Shown in pieces: positions 31,766-43,691 of a stretch of 64,000 nt of DNA. A program made the position numbers and the translations under genes. The notes beneath the pieces were generated by a model. That model ran no database searches and was not told the origin of the DNA. It was given only the letters and a program-made list of their open reading frames with translations. The stretch covers positions 3,162,001 through 3,226,000 of the forward strand of contig JANEZZ010001570.1 of assembly GCA_026122225.1 (NCBI GenBank). The letters run 5' to 3'. The stretch is from Heloderma charlesbogerti (Eukaryota; Chordata; Lepidosauria; Squamata; Helodermatidae). Positions within the stretch are counted from its first letter, which is position 1. Each line of letters opens with the position of its first letter.

Positions 31766-34700
31766 AGCTGCAACACATGAAAAAGCCCTTAGTTAATTTC
31801 AGAATAAGTGCTGTTTGTTTAACTGTGATTTTTCATCTGCCACATTAGTGAACGTGATGTATAAATCATGCGCATCACCAAGCAACTAAATAGCTGCTCT
31901 CTATCTTACAAAATAATTACACAGTTTCCCTCGCTAAACCAAGCAGGTCTTGACTTAATGATTAGCTAAGATATTTTTACTTTTGCTGAAAACAAAAGCT
32001 TTTGGCTTTGGTCCAATATAAGGTGTACATAGGACCAGTATGACCCTACTTTAATTAGGTATGTGGGGTAGTTGCTGTGGTCAGTGGCAGATTTTGACTA
32101 TTATTGACTAGCAGCACCTTTCATCTTTGTGGGAACATTTGTTCCAGCTGCTGAGATCACAAAGTTTCTGCCAGCCACTGATACTGATTTGTCACCTTTG
32201 CATATTATGTGTGTGTGTCATGAATGCTGCCATGTGTCATGGCTGTCTCTCTAACTCCATTGCTCAAAGTGAGAAAGTCATGTCCTCAAGCCTCACTCCC
32301 AGATACACATCCTACAAAACTCCCTTTTGTGTATCCCGTCTAGCAGGGAGAAATGAGACAGATTCTCCCCAATTTTCACCTCACCTTTCTACCTTCCTGA
32401 GTTGAGAATGTGATAATGTCACAAATGCCTGACTATGGGTTGTAAACAAAGATCAAAACAGCTACTTCTAATGAGTCAGTCCTGGTCTCTCTGGCCAGCG
32501 CTTCCTTTAACATCAGGGGAATAATTAATGGAGTATTTTCCCCTCTACTTGATCCTATGATAACCATCCACAATCTGGGACTACACGGCAGGAACAGTGT
32601 TTCTGGAACATAGGTTTGATTGGACTCTATGGAAAAACTAGAGAATGTATTGTTTATTTTCTTTTTATGCATATTTCCATTTTTTTCCTTTCCTTTTTAA
32701 TAAAGGTGTTGTTGTAGAAACTTCAGAGTCTTTTGACCAACTCTAGTTCATCTCCTCCACTGCCACATAGACCACGAAGTTATGCAGCACTCTCATAAGC
32801 AGAGAGAAAGGGAAAAGAAACTGGACTTGCCTCACAGTGATGGGGAGTCAGCTATTCACTACTCTATCCTGATAATTAACCTGTAAGCTCTGGATGTTCC
32901 TCTCTGTCCAGGATGAAGGTACAGGAAAGGTGGTGGCAACCAGAAGTTTAGAAGGATTGGGTCCACTTATCCTGCCTGGCAGAACTGTTGTATGCATATA
33001 CTCCATCACAGTGTGTAACACACTCACAGGCAGCCCACACTGATAGAAAAAGCAATACCTGAGCCAACCTTCCTTGTACAACAAGTTATTTAACCATAAG
33101 AAAGATAATAAACTTCAACAGGTAAATGCTTGGGGAAAAACATCTTATTTTTTTCAGGAGGTGAATTTAAACATGTTTGTAGCACATTTGTTTACTTTCT
33201 CGTGGTCTTTGTTTTATTCCTTCTAGTTTTAGCAAGGAATCCAGCTTAGCTGGATATCCCACATAGTTTAGGATTCTTTCCCTTATCTTACATAAAGTAC
33301 TCTTTGCTTTGGGCACTGAACAAATATTAAAATGAATAAGTAAAGCTGATGCCAAGTTTCACTGTGGTGGAATAGTTTGTCCTTTAACAGTATCAAAAGA
33401 GTGGATAATTTGACTTTAAGACAAACACAGACACCTACCTCCTCCCTTAATGTAAGGCTAACCTGACACAATAGTCCTTTTTAAGAAAGAATTCCAGGTG
33501 AACTGAAATATAAAGTCTGAAATATTATTCCTGCAAAATTTAGTTTACAAAGCTGAACCCACTCTGAAACTATAAATTTAGAGCAATTTAAATGTCTGCA
33601 ACCTCTCCTCCTCCATATCACCTTAAGACTCTCACCAAGCAGAGTCCAGACTACAATATCTAGCCAGCCTTCCCTATCTCCACTATTCCCACCCACCAAC
33701 CGGTTTTGGTAACATTTTGCCTGATGGATCTGGAGATCTTGAAAGCTTGCACATTTTCTGTGATCTTTGAATCGGCTAATAAAGGTTTTGCACTATATGG
33801 ATTCTGGATTTTTTCTTATGGTTAACATCTTTTTTGTGGGGCGGGGTTAGAGCATAAGTCTCAAATAATAATTTATTTTAACTAATTGGTCCAATGCAAG
33901 TCCCTGCCTATAGAGACAAGATTATCTCAGATCTGCTGCAGTGCATCGTTTCTGATGTACCATCTTCAACAACTAATTTGCTTCTGGCATCAGACCACTA
34001 ATAATCCCTGGACCAGGTGCGACCACAGAAAAGGATAGCTTGTGGTTCAATCTGGTTACTCAGTGACCGACTTCTAAAGAGGGAAGTTAAAAGGGCATAA
34101 CCAGGGTGGATGCAGAAAAGTAGGATCCTTTGCGGAGAATGAAGTGAGAGTATAAACACTGCCAGTTGTCACTCCAGAGGATTTGTGGGCTCTTGGGGAT
34201 TAATCTTGATGCAAGTAATACACAGCTCAGTTTCACATGCCACTCTGTGTTCCTATATGGCAATGTTTCAGTTTGTTAGGTCTTAGCCATCACAGAGCAT
34301 GGCAGGGTCAATCCCTGAGCCATTTGTACCACAGTCTCCCATAGGGAGAAAGGTCATATTAAAAGCCCGAGAAGATTGAAAGATCTTTAAAGGCTTCCCA
34401 TCCAAATGCAAAAACCTCAGTTTCCTATTAAACAAATGCTGGGGAGAGGAAAGATGACATGAAAAACCTTTATTTTAGCCATTTCAATACTGCACACGAT
34501 CCCAAGTGTCACATGCAGTTAACCTTCTAAGACTGTGCATCTGTCCCAGGCAACAGATTGTTACTCCCAGAATTGTCGGCTCCCAGTGCCAAAAAAAGAT
34601 CTGTTTGAGATATCTCCCTATATTACATAAATAGTATATAATTTCTAATTCCACACAGCTAAAATGGCCAGAAAAATCCAGCCGCAAGCACATTCTTCTT

Positions 34701-35019
34701 TTCATTGATAGGAGGTGAATTGTCCTCATCTAATTGCTATATATTTCAGTGATAATTATACATAGGCATATTATGAATATTCAATATTCAATTAACAAAA
34801 AATATACAGTTGTGTTAAGGGCTTTTCATGTTAACTCCAAAACGCTGGAAAATTACAGCTGTTAACAGATCCATCATTTAGGCAATATGCGTATGGTATG
34901 GTATCTCATACTGTTGTTAGTTCCAACTTTACCACTCCTTTGGAGCTGGATGGCTGTCAGTGGAAGAGTGGTGAACCTAAGTTCCAGATTTGTCAGTTCA
35001 CTGGAATAGAAACTTTGAT

Positions 35020-35376
35020 CTGGTTCACACGTAACAGCGGCAAATCGTGGGTTAATTAATTAGTCCATGATTTGCTAGGGTCACATGCCACCACCACCAT
35101 TCTGAATATGCAACCTCTGATTGGTCCAATTAGAGGCTGCTCTGTAACATGCGAACCCAGACACTATGGGTTAATCATGGCTTAAACAACCCAAAGACAA
35201 CCTAAAATTAGTAGTTAGGTTAACCGTGGTTAATGCATAATGGCTGGATTTGCATGTCACAGAGCAACCTTCAATCAGGCCAATTGGAGGTTGCATATTC
35301 AAAACAATGGCAGCACGTGCTGTGGCAAACTGTGGGTTAATTAACCCACAATTTGCTGCCATTACATGTGAACAGG
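35020..35376. mobile_element. MITE with about 40-bp terminal inverted repeats
   Basis: The left end CTGGTTCACACGTAACAGCG continues through CAAATCGTGGGTTAATTAA; the right end is its near inverse (TTAATTAACCCACAATTTGC then TGCCATTACATGTGAACAGG). 357 bp, no ORF of interest. Related in style to 18437-18655 and 52090-52602. Confidence 0.75.
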
Positions 35377-35770
35377 GCCATGGAGTCTATGCAATGGAAG
35401 CTATCAGGCACTGAAGCTACCATTCCATGTTACAAGTACCCAAGCAGTGACCAATACTGCAAACATTTTACAAGATTGCTAGGGCACAACCGTGACTTGA
35501 CACAATAAACTATTTCCCAAACTATGCTGTACAAATGGAGAAATCAGCCCATAAACGTTAACCCCAAGCAAAGTCAATGAGAAGAAAACACATAATACGT
35601 GTCAAACTGCTAGAGACCATTCATAAAACGCTACATTCCTGTAAATGAGCCATTTCTTACTCTTCCTATCTCAAAATTGGCACAGTCCATCCTCAGACCA
35701 ACCCACCCTACACTGCCAAGGTTCAAATCAATCCACTGAACCATTTTCTGAGTATAAGCCATACAGCCCT

Positions 35771-38700
35771 GTTGTTGTTCAGTCGTTCAGTCGTGTCCGA
35801 CTCTTCGTGACCCCATGGACCATAGCACGCCAGGCCTTCCTGTCCTGCGCTCTCTCCCGGAGCGTGCTCAAGTTCATATTCATTGCATCCGTGATGCTAT
35901 CTAGCCATCTCATCCTCTGCCGTCCCCTTCTCCTTTTGCCTTCAGTCTTTCCCAGCATCAGGGTCTTTTCCAGAGAGTTTTCTCTTCGCATTAGGTGGCC
36001 AAAATATTGGAGCTTCAGCTTCATTATCTGTCCTTCCAATGAGCAGTCAGGGTTGATTTCCTTTAGGATGGACTGATTTGACCTCCTTGCAGTCCAGGGG
36101 ACTCGTAAGAGTCTTCTCCAGCACCACAGTTTGAAAGCATCAATTCTTCGGCGCTCAGCCTTCCTTATAGTCCAGCTCTCACAGCCATACATTACTACTG
36201 GGAAAACCATAGCTTTGATTAGACGGACCTTTGTCGGCAAGGTGATGTCTCTGCTTCTTACTATGCTGTCTAGGTTTGCCATAGCTTTCCTCCCAAGGAG
36301 CAAGCGTCTTTTAATTTCATGGCTACAGTCACCGTCTGCGGTGATCTTGGAGCCCAAGAAAGTAAAATCTGTCACTGCTTCCATTTCTTCCTCTTCTATA
36401 TGCCAGGAAGGGATGGGGCCAGATGACATGATCTTCGTTTTTTTAATGTTGAGTTTCAAACCAGCTTTTGCACTCTCCTCTTTCACCCTCAACAAGAGGC
36501 TCTTGAGATCCTCTTCGCTTTCTGCCATTAGGGTGGTATCGTCTGCATATCGGAGGTTGTTGATAATTCTCCCGGCAATCTTAATTCCGACCTCTGATTC
36601 ATCCAATCCGGCATTTCTCATGATGTACTCTGCATATAAGTTAAATAAGCAGGGTGACAATATGAAGCCTTGTCGTACTCCTTTCCCAATTTTGAACCAA
36701 TCGGTTGTTCCATCTCTGGTTCTTACTGTTGCTTCTTGACCCTCGTACAGGTTTCTCAGGAGACAGGTAAGGTGGTCTGGTACTCCCATCACTTTAAGAA
36801 TTTGCCACAGTTTGTTGTGGTCCACACAATCAAAGGCTTTAGCGTAGTCAATGAAGCAGAAATAGACGTTTTTCTGGAATTCCCTTGCTTTCTCCATGAT
36901 GCAGCGAATGTTGGCGATTTGATCTCTAGTTCCTCTGCCTCTTCGAAACCCAGCTTGTACTTCCGGTAGTTCTCGGTTCGCATACTGCTGAAGCCTAGCT
37001 TGTAGGATTTTGAGCATCACCTTGCTGGCATGTGAAATGAGCGCAATTGTGCGGTAGTTTGAACACTCTTTGGCGTTGCCCTTCTTTGGAATTGGAATGT
37101 AAACTGACCTTTTCCAGTCTTGTGGCCACTGTTGAGTGTTCCAGATTTGTTGGCATATTGAATGCAGCACTTTAACAGCATCATCTTTTAGGATTTTAAA
37201 TAGCTCGGCTGGAATACTGTCATCTCCGCTAGCTTTGTTGTTACTAATGCTTCCTAAGGCCCACTTGACTTCACTCTCGAGGATGTCCGGCTCAAGTTCA
37301 GTGACCGCACTATCATGGCTATCAGGGACATTCAGATCTTTCCTGTATAGTTCTTCTGTGTATTCTTGCCACCTCTTCTTAATCTCATCTGCTTCTGTTA
37401 GGTCCCTGCCTTCTTTGTCCTTTATCATGCCCGTCTTTGCACAAAACGTTCCCTTGAGATCTCCAATTTTCTTGAAGAGATCTCTAGTCTTTCCCATTCT
37501 GTTGTTTTCCTCGATTTCTTTGCATTGTTCATTTAAGAAGGCCTTCTTGTCTCTCCTTGCTATTCTCTGGAACTCTGCATTCAGTTGGGTATATCTTCCC
37601 CTTTCTCCCTTGCTTTTCGCTTCCCTTCTTTCGTGAGCTACTTGTAAAGCCTCATCAGACAGCCACTTTGCTTTCTTGCATTTCTTTTTCTTTGGGATGG
37701 ATTGAGTTGCTGCCTCCTGAACAATGTTACAGACCTCTGTCCATAGTTCCTCAGGCACTCTGTCTATCAGGTGTAATCCCTGAAATCTATTCCTCACCTC
37801 CACTGTATATTCATCAGGGATATGATTTAGGTCATACCTAAATGGTTTAGTGGTTTTCCCGACGTTCTTCAATTTAAGCCAAAATTTTGCAAGAAGCAGC
37901 TCATGATCTGAGCCACAGTCAGCTCCAGGTCTTGTTTTTACTGACTGTATGGAGCTTCTCCATCTTTGGCTGCAAAGGACATAATCAATCTGATTTCGAT
38001 ATTGACCATCTGGTGACGTCCATGTGTAGAGTCGCCTCTTGTGCTGTTGGAAAAGAGTGTTTGCTATGATCAGCATGTTCTCTTGGCAAAACTCTATTAG
38101 CTTTTGTCCTGCTTCACTTTGTACACCAAGGCCATGCCTGCCTGTTATCCCGGTGATTTCGTGACTTCCTACTTTAGCATTCCAATCCCCTATGATGAAG
38201 AGGACATCTTTTTTTGGTGTTAGTTCTAGAAGGTGTTGTAGGTCTTCATAAAACCGATCAACCTCAGCTTCTTCGGCCTCAGTGGTTGGGGCATAGACTT
38301 GAATTACTGTGATGTTGAATGGTTTGCCTTGGATTCGTACTGAGATCATTCTATCATTTTTAAGATTGTACCCCAGTACTGCTTTTCCCACCCTTTTGTT
38401 GACTATGAGTGCTACTCCATTTCTTCTGTGGGATTCTTGCCCACAATAGTAGATATGATGGTCACCTGAATTAAATTCGCCCATGCCTGTCCATTTTAGT
38501 TCGCTGATTCCCAAGATGTCGATGTTCAATCTTGCCATCTCATGTTTGACCACCTCCAACTTACCTTGATTCATTGATCTGACATTCCAGGTTCCTAAAC
38601 AATATTGTTCTTTACAGCATCGGATTTTCTTTTCACCGCCAGACACATCCACAGCTGAGTGTCCTTTCGGGTTTGGCCCAGCCGCTTCACTCTTTCTGGC

Positions 38701-38987
38701 GCTACTTGGAAATATCCTCTGCTCTTCCCCAGTAGCATATTGGACACCTTCTGACCTGAGGGGCTCATCTTCCGGCGTCATATCTTTTAGCCCTGTGATA
38801 CGTTCCATGGGGTTTTCTTGGCAAGAATACTGGAGTGGGTTGCTATTTCCTTCTCCAGTGGACCACATTTTGTCAGAACTCTCTGCCATGACCTGTCCGT
38901 CTTGGGTGGCCCTGCACGGCATAGCTTATGGCTTCACTGAGTTACGCAAGCCCCTTCGCCACAACAAGGCAGTGATCCATGAAGGGG
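35771..38987 (-). mobile_element. Full-length BovB (RTE-clade) LINE, 3217 bp
   Basis: The 5' end CCCCTTCATGGATCACTGCC and the 3' end GACTGAACAACAAC are both present between perfect 11-bp target duplications. BovB moves by target-primed reverse transcription and, in the established literature, has spread horizontally between squamates, ruminants and other animals. This copy is in intron 9, in the same direction as ANOS1 transcription, so it is transcribed with the gene's pre-mRNA. It has a 65-bp 5' UTR, one ORF and almost no 3' UTR. It is the only BovB in the window with an unbroken ORF. Confidence 0.95.
35779..38922 (-). CDS. BovB endonuclease-reverse transcriptase, intact ORF (1047 aa)
   Basis: Single open frame from ATG at 38922 to TGA ending at 35779. 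The N-terminus (1-105) is a linker region. The apurinic-type endonuclease lies at about 106-345: GTWNVRSMNQGK (110-121), ELKWTGMGEF (141-150), IQVYAPT (207-213), GDWNAKVG (245-252) and the final SDH (338-340). The reverse transcriptase spans about 545-860: SNYRTIALISHASK (621-634), motif A FIDYAKAFD (690-698), RQGFILSPCLF (750-760) and catalytic YADD (792-795). The C-terminal region (900-1047) contains MYGCESWTIRKAERRRIDAF and a Cys/Trp-rich stretch. One oddity is Phe753 in place of the Cys seen as RQGC in the two other copies here that retain this region. That Cys is not catalytic but is highly conserved, so activity might be reduced. The length matches complete RTE-type ORFs. Confidence 0.95.
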   Translation of the reverse strand: MPCRATQDGQVMAESSDKMWSTGEGNSNPLQYSCQENPMERITGLKDMTPEDEPLRSEGVQYATGEEQRIFPSSARKSEAAGPNPKGHSAVDVSGGEKKIRCCKEQYCLGTWNVRSMNQGKLEVVKHEMARLNIDILGISELKWTGMGEFNSGDHHIYYCGQESHRRNGVALIVNKRVGKAVLGYNLKNDRMISVRIQGKPFNITVIQVYAPTTEAEEAEVDRFYEDLQHLLELTPKKDVLFIIGDWNAKVGSHEITGITGRHGLGVQSEAGQKLIEFCQENMLIIANTLFQQHKRRLYTWTSPDGQYRNQIDYVLCSQRWRSSIQSVKTRPGADCGSDHELLLAKFWLKLKNVGKTTKPFRYDLNHIPDEYTVEVRNRFQGLHLIDRVPEELWTEVCNIVQEAATQSIPKKKKCKKAKWLSDEALQVAHERREAKSKGERGRYTQLNAEFQRIARRDKKAFLNEQCKEIEENNRMGKTRDLFKKIGDLKGTFCAKTGMIKDKEGRDLTEADEIKKRWQEYTEELYRKDLNVPDSHDSAVTELEPDILESEVKWALGSISNNKASGDDSIPAELFKILKDDAVKVLHSICQQIWNTQQWPQDWKRSVYIPIPKKGNAKECSNYRTIALISHASKVMLKILQARLQQYANRELPEVQAGFRRGRGTRDQIANIRCIMEKAREFQKNVYFCFIDYAKAFDCVDHNKLWQILKVMGVPDHLTCLLRNLYEGQEATVRTRDGTTDWFKIGKGVRQGFILSPCLFNLYAEYIMRNAGLDESEVGIKIAGRIINNLRYADDTTLMAESEEDLKSLLLRVKEESAKAGLKLNIKKTKIMSSGPIPSWHIEEEEMEAVTDFTFLGSKITADGDCSHEIKRRLLLGRKAMANLDSIVRSRDITLPTKVRLIKAMVFPVVMYGCESWTIRKAERRRIDAFKLWCWRRLLRVPWTARRSNQSILKEINPDCSLEGQIMKLKLQYFGHLMRRENSLEKTLMLGKTEGKRRRGRQRMRWLDSITDAMNMNLSTLRERAQDRKAWRAMVHGVTKSRTRLND

Positions 38988-39834
38988 CATACAGCCCTAC
39001 TGCCCCATGATTTCTGGTTATAACGGCAGGATGTGACTCATCCTTAACATAGGCCCACAATGTGGCCCTATACTTTCGTAATGCTTTATACAACATGAGG
39101 CATGGGCTTATTCATGTTAATACACATCCTGAGATGTATGCACTTTTGATGTCATAAAAACAGCATTTCTGCCTGAAATGCATTTCAAAATGTGACTGGG
39201 ATTTTAAAGAAATATTCCAGCTTTGCATCCCTCAAACTCTTTAAACAAGTATGGCATGTTGGAGTGAATGCTAGACTTGGACCTGGCTACCAGGGATTCA
39301 AATCCCAATTCAGTAATTAACTCACTGGGTGGCCTTGGAAAGTCATGGTCTCCTAGATCCCTGACTGTAAACAGCAACATTAGTCACCTACAGCAAACTG
39401 GAGGGGGGGGGGAGAGGTTAAAGTGAAGGACATTGCATATTATAATAATTAGTAACAGTAACATGTGCTCAGTGAAATTAATGTAAGAGTCATATAAGAA
39501 AGGGAAGATTAACCCTAACCCTATTCCAGAACTCACTTAGCTATCATATTTTCCAAGATTAACCCACAAGACAGAATGGGCAGCAGATTTATTTATTTCT
39601 TCCTGGAAAACTGATCACAACATGCATACTTCATTAATATAGCGATACTACTTTAACTCTATATTCTTCTGGTATTGGCGCTGTTAGTCTGCAACTACTC
39701 GGTATCCTTGCCTATTTTTAAACTTCCCTTCACAACATGTTGTTCTACTAACTGGACATGCTCGGTAGCAATTCAGCTCTGTCAAAATAGGTTGATTCAA
39801 AGAGTTCACAATGATAAGTTCTATAATCACATAG

Positions 39835-39930
39835 ATGCTTTGTACATTGCCCAGAGTGGCTGGGTGACCAGCCAGATGGGCGATTAATAAATTTAATAAA
39901 TAAATAAACAAACAAACAAATAAACAAACA
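39835..39930 (+). mobile_element. LINE 3' end fragment (L2/CR1-like tail)
   Basis: TTGCCCAGAGTGGCTGGGTG, then CAGATGGGCGATTAATAAAT and an AAATAAAC-type tail. A severely 5'-truncated L2/CR1-like insertion. Confidence 0.7.
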
Positions 39931-39939
39931 CTAGTAAAG

Positions 39940-40130
39940 CCCTGTTGGATCAGACCAAAGGTTCAGCTAGTCCAGTATCTTTCCTTTTCACAACAAAAAC
40001 CAGCCACTCAGCTCATACTGAAGGCAAATACCTAGACATTTGCATGCCATGCTAAACAATAGATCAGCATAGCAGGAACAACCCACAGTGAATCTCGAAC
40101 ACAGGTACTCCCCTTCTCCTCCTCCCACAC
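39940..40130 (-). mobile_element. SINE fragment, minus strand
   Basis: GCCCTGTTGGATCAGACCAA and CAGCTAGTCCAGTATC, inverted relative to the SINE segment at 23478-23625. Degraded; right end approximate. Confidence 0.6.
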
Positions 40131-40149
40131 AGCCAGGAGGAGTAGTTTG

Positions 40150-40275
40150 GAAACATCTGCTTCCACTTTTGTTTAATCACAGCTTGTGATTAATCCAGAC
40201 CAACAAACTGTGTTAACGTAACTATAATTCATTTCAAACAAGCCAACTTGAAACCTAAAATCCTAATCAAACCAC
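40150..40275. mobile_element. Fragment of an AACAAACTGTG-type palindromic MITE
   Basis: TTAATCACAGCTTGTGATTA followed by CAACAAACTGTGTTAACG, as in the larger palindromic MITEs at 23316-23944 and 49655-50085. No complete ends. Confidence 0.4.
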
Positions 40276-40389
40276 CTGTTGTGAGAGACCAACACCCATT
40301 CTTCTACATTTGGACTTCTGGCACCACCATGAACCTATCTGAATTCAAGCTTCTTAATAACGGATGTCAAGAGAGAGTTTTCCACCAAC

Positions 40390-40530
40390 CTTCTGTCTTT
40401 TTCCAGTAGACTTTCACTTGAAGCTGATCATCTTGATAAAAAGGCACTCCAATTTCAAGAAGACGAGCAGGTCTTCCTTTGAAGGATGGAAGAGCATCAG
40501 CTGCTTTCCCAACTGTAGATACCTGGTCTT
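40390..40530 (-). CDS. ANOS1: ANOS1 exon 9 (linker and start of FNIII-3)
   Basis: Acceptor TGTCTTGCAG, then (K)[38 protein letters not shown] and KVYWKKTE, ending one base into an Asp codon before donor GTTGGT. The right-hand part ([20 protein letters not shown]) is almost identical to human and begins the third FNIII repeat. The left part is a variable linker, about two residues shorter than in human. 141 bp; two bases complete the previous codon. The donor is weaker than the others (GTTGGT rather than GTAAGT). Confidence 0.95.
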
Positions 40531-43065
40531 CTGCAAGACAAAATATTGCTGGAAAATCCCATGTTTGCATAGATGAAGGGCACTATCTTAATTACATGAA
40601 TTCACTGGATATTGCAAAGCATTTCACTAAGTATAGGCTTCAAGGAAAAGTACATATATCCTAAAAATCTTCCACTAAACTATAGTTTTCAGGGTTCCCT
40701 AGTGAGAAGGAATGATTTAGAGAAAGACTATTAAAACTGGTATATATCTGTAGTGTAGCTATGCCCTAGGAATCAGATATTACTTGACTTTTAATCATAT
40801 GGATTAGCCTTTATACATACAGTAGCATCAGTCCTAGTCCCAATCCTATGGTACTCAGTGATCAGTTTACTTGAATAGGTCAAGAGTAGACATGAAATGA
40901 CACATCTGAGAACACTGTGTTGAATGCGGTGGTCCTATACAGGCATTCAACATGCACATGTAAAGGTTAAAAGCATGTAGGGTTAGGGTGTGCATACAAG
41001 CCTTGCCCACAATGTCCCTGGGCAGGTGGGTGATTGTAAAGACTTTCATTTGTTTAGTATTAAAGTCTGCAGGGAGACCTTATCAGATTTCCCAGTCGTG
41101 TGGAAACTGGTGTGCACATTCAGCTGAATGTGCTTACAAGCCCTTGTAAACCTTTGTGCTCAACACACAAAGATCTACATAGCAGCCAGGCACATGAAAT
41201 GTTGGTGGCAGGAAAGTGCACCCTCACCCCCACCACACTTTTTCCCCTCATGTGTGAAGACTGAATGCCTGCACAGGACCTATATTGCATATACATAACA
41301 ACTTTTAGAAGCAGTCCAGCCTCATAACACAGGGCCAGACCTCTGTTCTATGCCCAAGAATAAGGGAGAGACAGCATGCCTACTCTTCAGAACATTCTGA
41401 TGGAGTCATCCAATCCAATATTTTGTCAAGGAATCCCTATATAGATCACATACATAGCCCAGTGGAGTCTGCATGTTTATAAATCAAATATTAACATTTC
41501 TTGCCAGACTTTCCCTTTATACAGTTCTACAGAAATAATGACGAGAAAAGAATGAATCCAAATATTTATCCCATTTTTTTCTGAGATTCATTTCCTTTCT
41601 GTTTCTTTTTCAAGTACACACACACAGCCACAAATACTCATGGAAGATCATTCATATATATGTTCTAGCCGAAGGAAATCAAAATGAATTGCAGTCTTTA
41701 TGAATTCATAGGATTCAGATAACATTCAAGGAAATGCAGTATTTGGCTACGTTTGATACAGAACAATGCATCTAGAGCCAACCAAAGCAGTAGTCAGTAA
41801 AATGATAAGTTTTATCTACAATAGCCAACCCAAAAATAGGAATTAACTAAACTGGAACACAATATGCGGGGGGGGGGGAATCAAAGATGAATTAAACATC
41901 CAACTTCACATAAATATAATCCCTGCTATTTTCTGAGGAAATAGGAAAGATTAGACAACCCTAAAGCAATGTTTTTAAAGCTAGTTTGTAGTGATGGAAA
42001 GAGAATGAATTATTTGTTCTGCATACCACAGAGGAAATGGCAAGGAGATTTTAGTGAGGCTGAAATATCACAACATTTAATTAATACATATTAAGCTAGA
42101 ACCCTGCCCAAGGAGTCACAATGGGCAATTAATATTTAACCTAATCTCATGCAATCTGCATGTGCATAATTCCCATGAGCTAATTATTCACACTATATGG
42201 AGAAGGCCAACTTGAAACACACACCACCACCCAGTGCCTGCCCAGCGTTATCCAAGAGTTGGAATATCGGCCACAGCAGTATCACAGGATGACAAAAAAA
42301 TAGCGTCAAACACAGTGACCCTGCTTCTTTTCAACTGCCAATCCAAAATATAAAAGTCCACTAACCATAAGAAAAAAGCAATCAAAGATGAGGCAGATAA
42401 CGAACTTCACAGAAATATAATCAATGACGGGTGGGAAGGGAGGCTAACAGAATCAAGAAAATATTAGAGTATGTCTCCAAGTAGCTAAAGGGATGAATTT
42501 AAATCTAGCTGTGGTAACAGAAAGAGGTGCCCTTGAAGTAAATGTAAACTAATGAAACCACAAAATTGACATGAGGAGATTACAGTAACTGAACCTAGAT
42601 CGGCAAAGATTTTGTATGCTGTAAGTTGAATATGATCTGCAGCAGGGGACGGAAACTGCTAGCGATCAAAAAGGGAACTTGTTACAACTAATATTTTTTT
42701 CCTCTAGTTCTAACGTGTGTAGGGAAACTAGCTGAGACATTTCAAAGGCTTAGCGAACAGAATACATACAAAAAGAAACTCTGCTGCTGTCTTACTTCAC
42801 ACAAACATACATATGTACATACACACACATGCATGCATGCATGTGTGCTGAATGAAACAAGAGTACAGTCCTTGAGCTGTATTAGTCTATTATTTAGAAA
42901 CAGGATGCTCGGCTGCAAGCAGATTCCTACAGAACTGAGAGCACACACAATAAACTATCATTCAAGTATGCAGCAAAGGTGTCATTTATTATATTTGCAT
43001 AGAAAAATATCCCCTCATAGAAATGTCAGCAGTTTTTAGGATTTATTTCTGAAAACACCACTTAC
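40531..43065 (-). other. ANOS1: ANOS1 intron 8
   Basis: About 2.5 kb, AT-rich, with a G homopolymer (about 41870-41879) and a CATG/ACAC simple stretch (42815-42848). I recognise no complete transposon here. Donor GTAAG at 43065 leftward; acceptor CTTGCAG. Confidence 0.8.
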
Positions 43066-43213
43066 TGTTATTAACAGCTGTCTGAGCAGAACTAAAGTAG
43101 AGAGACACTTTGGCACTTTTCAGGCGTACTTGACCCCAGTATGTTACTGCCTGCAATTCCACCATGTAATTACTGTTGGGTTGGAGGCTTTCAAGGATTA
43201 CATAATTCTGGGA
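43066..43213 (-). CDS. ANOS1: ANOS1 exon 8 (end of FNIII-2)
   Basis: Acceptor CAATTATAG, then [40 protein letters not shown] and SSAQTAVNN, ending one base into a Lys codon before donor GTAAG. The human counterpart reads [20 protein letters not shown] through LKSAKVSL at the same spacing. It completes the second FNIII repeat, the region reported in the literature to matter for FGF receptor interaction. One residue that is Cys in human (PDCDY) is Ser here (PNSNY). 148 bp, starting in phase 0 and ending in phase 1. Confidence 0.95.
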
Positions 43214-43374
43214 CTATAATTGAATAAAATATAATTGTACAGATCAGTTATGGATTTACTCAAACATTGTTACTTCAGCAGTTGCTTGTTTTATCGAAGA
43301 AAAGAAGGTAGTAGGTAAACTTTTGGTGTCTTCTACACCAACTGAGGTAGGTTCAATAAAAGATATACCAACCT

Positions 43375-43430
43375 GTGATATGGTAAATCAATGGTGGTAT
43401 AGAAATATTTTAAATAAAGAAATAAATTAT
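43375..43430 (+). mobile_element. LINE tail fragment
   Basis: GTGGTATAGAAATATTTTAA followed by ATAAAGAAATAAAT, the usual end of squamate CR1/L2-like LINEs. Very short. Confidence 0.45.
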
Positions 43431-43691
43431 CATTGTACTTACTGTAGCATATTCATTTAATAGAATAATTAACTTAGGTAAGTTAAATAAAAGTACAAAA
43501 CATTTTCTTAACGGCAAAATATGTGCCCATCACATTCTAAGGCATACATATAAAGCATGATGTTAGAACTGACTGCAAACATAAGCAATACTGATAAAGA
43601 ATAGGAAAACAGTCTATTATTGGCAATGAATTTTGTTCCAGTTAGCTAACAATTTTTCATTGTTCCGTTGAATTAGTGCACCAGACTAACA

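Larger units (their letters stand above)
35760..38998. repeat. 11-bp TSD (CATACAGCCCT) of full-length BovB
   Basis: CATACAGCCCT is present exactly at 35760-35770 and 38988-38998, immediately outside the BovB 3' and 5' ends. No mismatch, which suggests a young insertion. Confidence 0.93.
22501..40389 (-). other. ANOS1: ANOS1 intron 9 (17.9 kb), repeat-rich
   Basis: The largest complete intron here. It contains a palindromic MITE with a nested SINE (23316-23944), a TTTC microsatellite (24692-24746), an L2-like LINE (26940-30180), two head-to-head SINEs (31385-31765), a MITE (35020-35376), a full-length BovB (35771-38987), a LINE tail (39835-39930) and a SINE fragment (39940-40130). The stretches 22501-23300, 24750-26930, 30640-31370 and 31770-35010 show no recognised exon or repeat end. 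Confidence 0.85.

Noticed and set aside
35645..38069. Several long plus-strand ORFs opposite the BovB, such as 36131-36739 and 37136-37636
   Set aside because: Antisense frames of the intact BovB ORF; the same shadows recur opposite the other BovB copies (19745-20433, 56466-56936, 57202-57956).
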